From: Ktedonobacteria bacterium
Lineage (GTDB): Bacteria > Chloroflexota > Ktedonobacteria > Ktedonobacterales > JACDGC01
Direction: 5' to 3'
Assembly (NCBI GenBank): GCA_027459705.1
Contig: DAIDHM010000234.1
Coordinates: 1 to 32,506 of the forward strand
DNA: 32,506 bases
Numbering within the stretch: position 1 is the stretch's first letter; every line of letters starts with the position of its first letter. The notes under the pieces were generated by a model. It ran no database searches. It was given only the letters and a program-made list of their open reading frames with translations, and was not told the origin of the DNA. The position numbers and the translations under genes are program-made. Positions 31,293 to 32,506 of this stretch are shown one piece after another.

Positions 31293-32321
31293 ATGCCCGT
31301 CACGATAACCGCTGACATGGTCATTCACGATGTTGTCGCGCAATACCCGACAACGGTCCGCGTCTTTCAGGGTCATGGGTTGCCCTGCACCGCCTGTGAA
31401 GTCGGATCGCGCGAGAGCGTCGCAGGGGGAGCACGTACCCATCGCCTGCAACTGGAGCCCTTACTCGACGATCTGAACCGTGCCGCTAATGGCGAACCTG
31501 TCAAAGGTCTCGCTCCAGAACGTAAGATGCCCACAGGCAAAGGCATTCCATTGCAGATGGCCGGACAGAGTGGCAACCGCATTCGCCATATCGTCGCGAT
31601 TATGTCTGGCAAGGGCGGGGTCGGCAAATCACTCGTCACTGGTTTGATCGCCGTCTCGCTTCAACGCCAGGGCCTCAAGGTTGGCATTTTGGATGGTGAT
31701 ATTACCGGACCGAGCATCGCTCGCATGTTTGGCGTGAGTGGTAGCCCACAACAGGGCCAGAAGGGCATCGATCCGCTGGTCACGACTCATGGCGTCAAAG
31801 TCATCTCCATGAATATGTTCTTACCCAATGAGACCGACCCCGTAGTCTGGCGTGGGCCAATGATCTCAACTGCAATCAAGCAATTTTATAATGACGTGGA
31901 CTGGGGGCAATTGGATTATCTGCTCGTTGATCTGCCTCCTGGTACTTCTGACGCTCCGATGACAGTCATGCAGTCACTCCCTCTCGATGGGGTGGTGGTC
32001 GTCTCGTCACCACAGATGTTGGCAACCATGATTGTCATGAAGTGTATCAATATGGTGCAGACCCTCAAAGGCAAGATATTAGGCGTCGTGGAGAACAACA
32101 CCTACTTCGAGTGCCCCCACGGCGAGCGTATCGAACTATTTGGCCCGAGCAATGGTCCGGAATTGGTGGCGATGACTGGCGCGCCGCTACTCGCCCAATT
32201 GCCAATCGATCCGCAATTGGCGAAACTCTGTGATGAAGGGCACGTCGAAGCATACCAGAGTGACGCTTTTCAGATCTTGGCGAGCAACTTCGTCAAGGCG
32301 ATTCAGATCGGCGTGCAGTGA
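31293..32321 (+). CDS. Mrp/NBP35-type P-loop ATPase with N-terminal DUF1858
   Basis: The product is 342 residues from the ATG at 31293, chosen because AGAGGA lies eight bases upstream; an ATG at 31275 precedes it. Residues 1-65 form a DUF1858 domain with the PCTAC cysteine pair (ITADMVIHDVVAQYP, VFQGHGLPCTAC). The ATPase follows: deviant Walker A SGKGGVGKS (105-113), GILDGDITGPSIARMFG, VVWRGPMISTAIKQF, LLVDLPPGTSDAPMT and a typical Mrp end. Mrp proteins carry or transfer iron-sulfur clusters. The usual CxxC of the Mrp C-terminal part is not conserved: the site reads FECPHGERIELFG, with a single Cys. DUF1858 cysteines might supply cluster binding instead. The inverted repeat and promoter upstream suggest regulated expression. 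Confidence 0.93.
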   Translation: MPVTITADMVIHDVVAQYPTTVRVFQGHGLPCTACEVGSRESVAGGARTHRLQLEPLLDDLNRAANGEPVKGLAPERKMPTGKGIPLQMAGQSGNRIRHIVAIMSGKGGVGKSLVTGLIAVSLQRQGLKVGILDGDITGPSIARMFGVSGSPQQGQKGIDPLVTTHGVKVISMNMFLPNETDPVVWRGPMISTAIKQFYNDVDWGQLDYLLVDLPPGTSDAPMTVMQSLPLDGVVVVSSPQMLATMIVMKCINMVQTLKGKILGVVENNTYFECPHGERIELFGPSNGPELVAMTGAPLLAQLPIDPQLAKLCDEGHVEAYQSDAFQILASNFVKAIQIGVQ

Positions 32322-32382
32322 GATGCTCATTGTTCACCCGTGTGAGATAGTCAGGAATGTATTTTCTTACAGGAATAGCCCG

Positions 32383-32435
32383 TAAAGCCGCTGCGCCTTT
32401 AGGCCATGCGGATGAAAGGGCTTGCGTCGGCTTTA
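32383..32435. repeat. Inverted repeat near the right edge
   Basis: TAAAGCCG (32383-32390) pairs with CGGCTTTA (32428-32435), with further short complementarity between them (GCGCCTTTAGGC). The structure follows the Mrp gene. It could be a terminator, a structured leader for the gene beyond the window, or a remnant of a palindromic mobile-element end such as IS200/IS605. Confidence 0.4.
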
Positions 32436-32494
32436 GCCAGAGTTCCGGAGCATGACAGGGAAGACGTGCTTGTTGTAGAATATCCACAAACAGC

Positions 32495-32500
32495 AAGGAG
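32495..32500 (+). promoter_or_regulatory. Ribosome-binding site for a gene starting beyond the window
   Basis: AAGGAG with only six bases left before the edge. It predicts a start codon at or just after 32507 on the plus strand. Confidence 0.5.
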
Positions 32501-32506
32501 TATCAA

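Noticed and set aside
1-32506. tRNA or rRNA genes
   Set aside because: No cloverleaf with TTCGANNC-type arms or rRNA-like segments was recognised on either strand by eye; a covariance search would be decisive.

Overview
The window is a bacterial chromosome segment, GC-rich overall and richest in the first 3.7 kb. It has no rRNA or tRNA that I can see. A class II (B12-dependent) ribonucleotide reductase, a DUF1858-Mrp fusion, an MMPL exporter and a TPR-CHAT protease together are compatible with a Chloroflexota genome, perhaps Ktedonobacteria. This is an inference from gene content; the sequence does not prove it.

Layout. (1) 1-3746 (+): the 3' part of a TPR-CHAT caspase-like protease gene, then a 119-residue protein with a C-terminal membrane helix, then a protein whose N-terminal module is shared with the product of a second gene at 29996-30454. 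This looks like a conflict or signalling cassette. (2) 3846-5347 (+): a lipoprotein with its own promoter. (3) 9053-5535 (-): a tetR-mmpL exporter unit with a palindromic operator in front of each gene. (4) 17148-9135 (-): a TPP riboswitch followed by cytX-thiD-thiM-thiE-thiW-ecfA(fused)-ecfT. This is a complete salvage cassette: uptake of hydroxymethylpyrimidine (CytX) and thiazole (ThiW-ECF), phosphorylation of both (ThiD, ThiM) and joining to thiamine phosphate (ThiE). No thiC or thiG is present here. (5) 20859-17295 (-): two tandem paralogous SAM methyltransferases and a GH3 lipoprotein. (6) 21118-22646 (+): a response regulator and histidine kinase pair. (7) 22830-25259 (+): nrdJ. (8) 25638-32321: a membrane-anchored protein, a zinc-finger/HTH-like protein (-), a sigma-70 factor, a four-helix membrane protein, the stand-alone module protein, a DinB-like protein and a DUF1858-Mrp ATPase. 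The last bases hold a ribosome-binding site for a gene beyond the window.

The most unusual feature is a family of about 35 short palindromic repeats (core CGGACC[A/T]TCCG or its complement), all between 3779 and 15183. They lie in intergenic DNA and inside coding regions: the lipoprotein, MMPL, TetR, EcfT, EcfA, ThiW, ThiE, ThiM and ThiD. The element is free of stop codons in all six frames. It encodes runs such as GSGPSG, DGPLP or ERTIR. Adjacent same-orientation pairs inside genes sit exactly 18 bp apart (six codons), while the two intergenic pairs near 3.8-3.9 kb sit 25 bp apart. The element seems to have spread through a metabolic operon by adding loops and tails to conserved enzymes.

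Five probable promoters carry an extended -10 (TGn before the hexamer), so the housekeeping promoters here may share that form.
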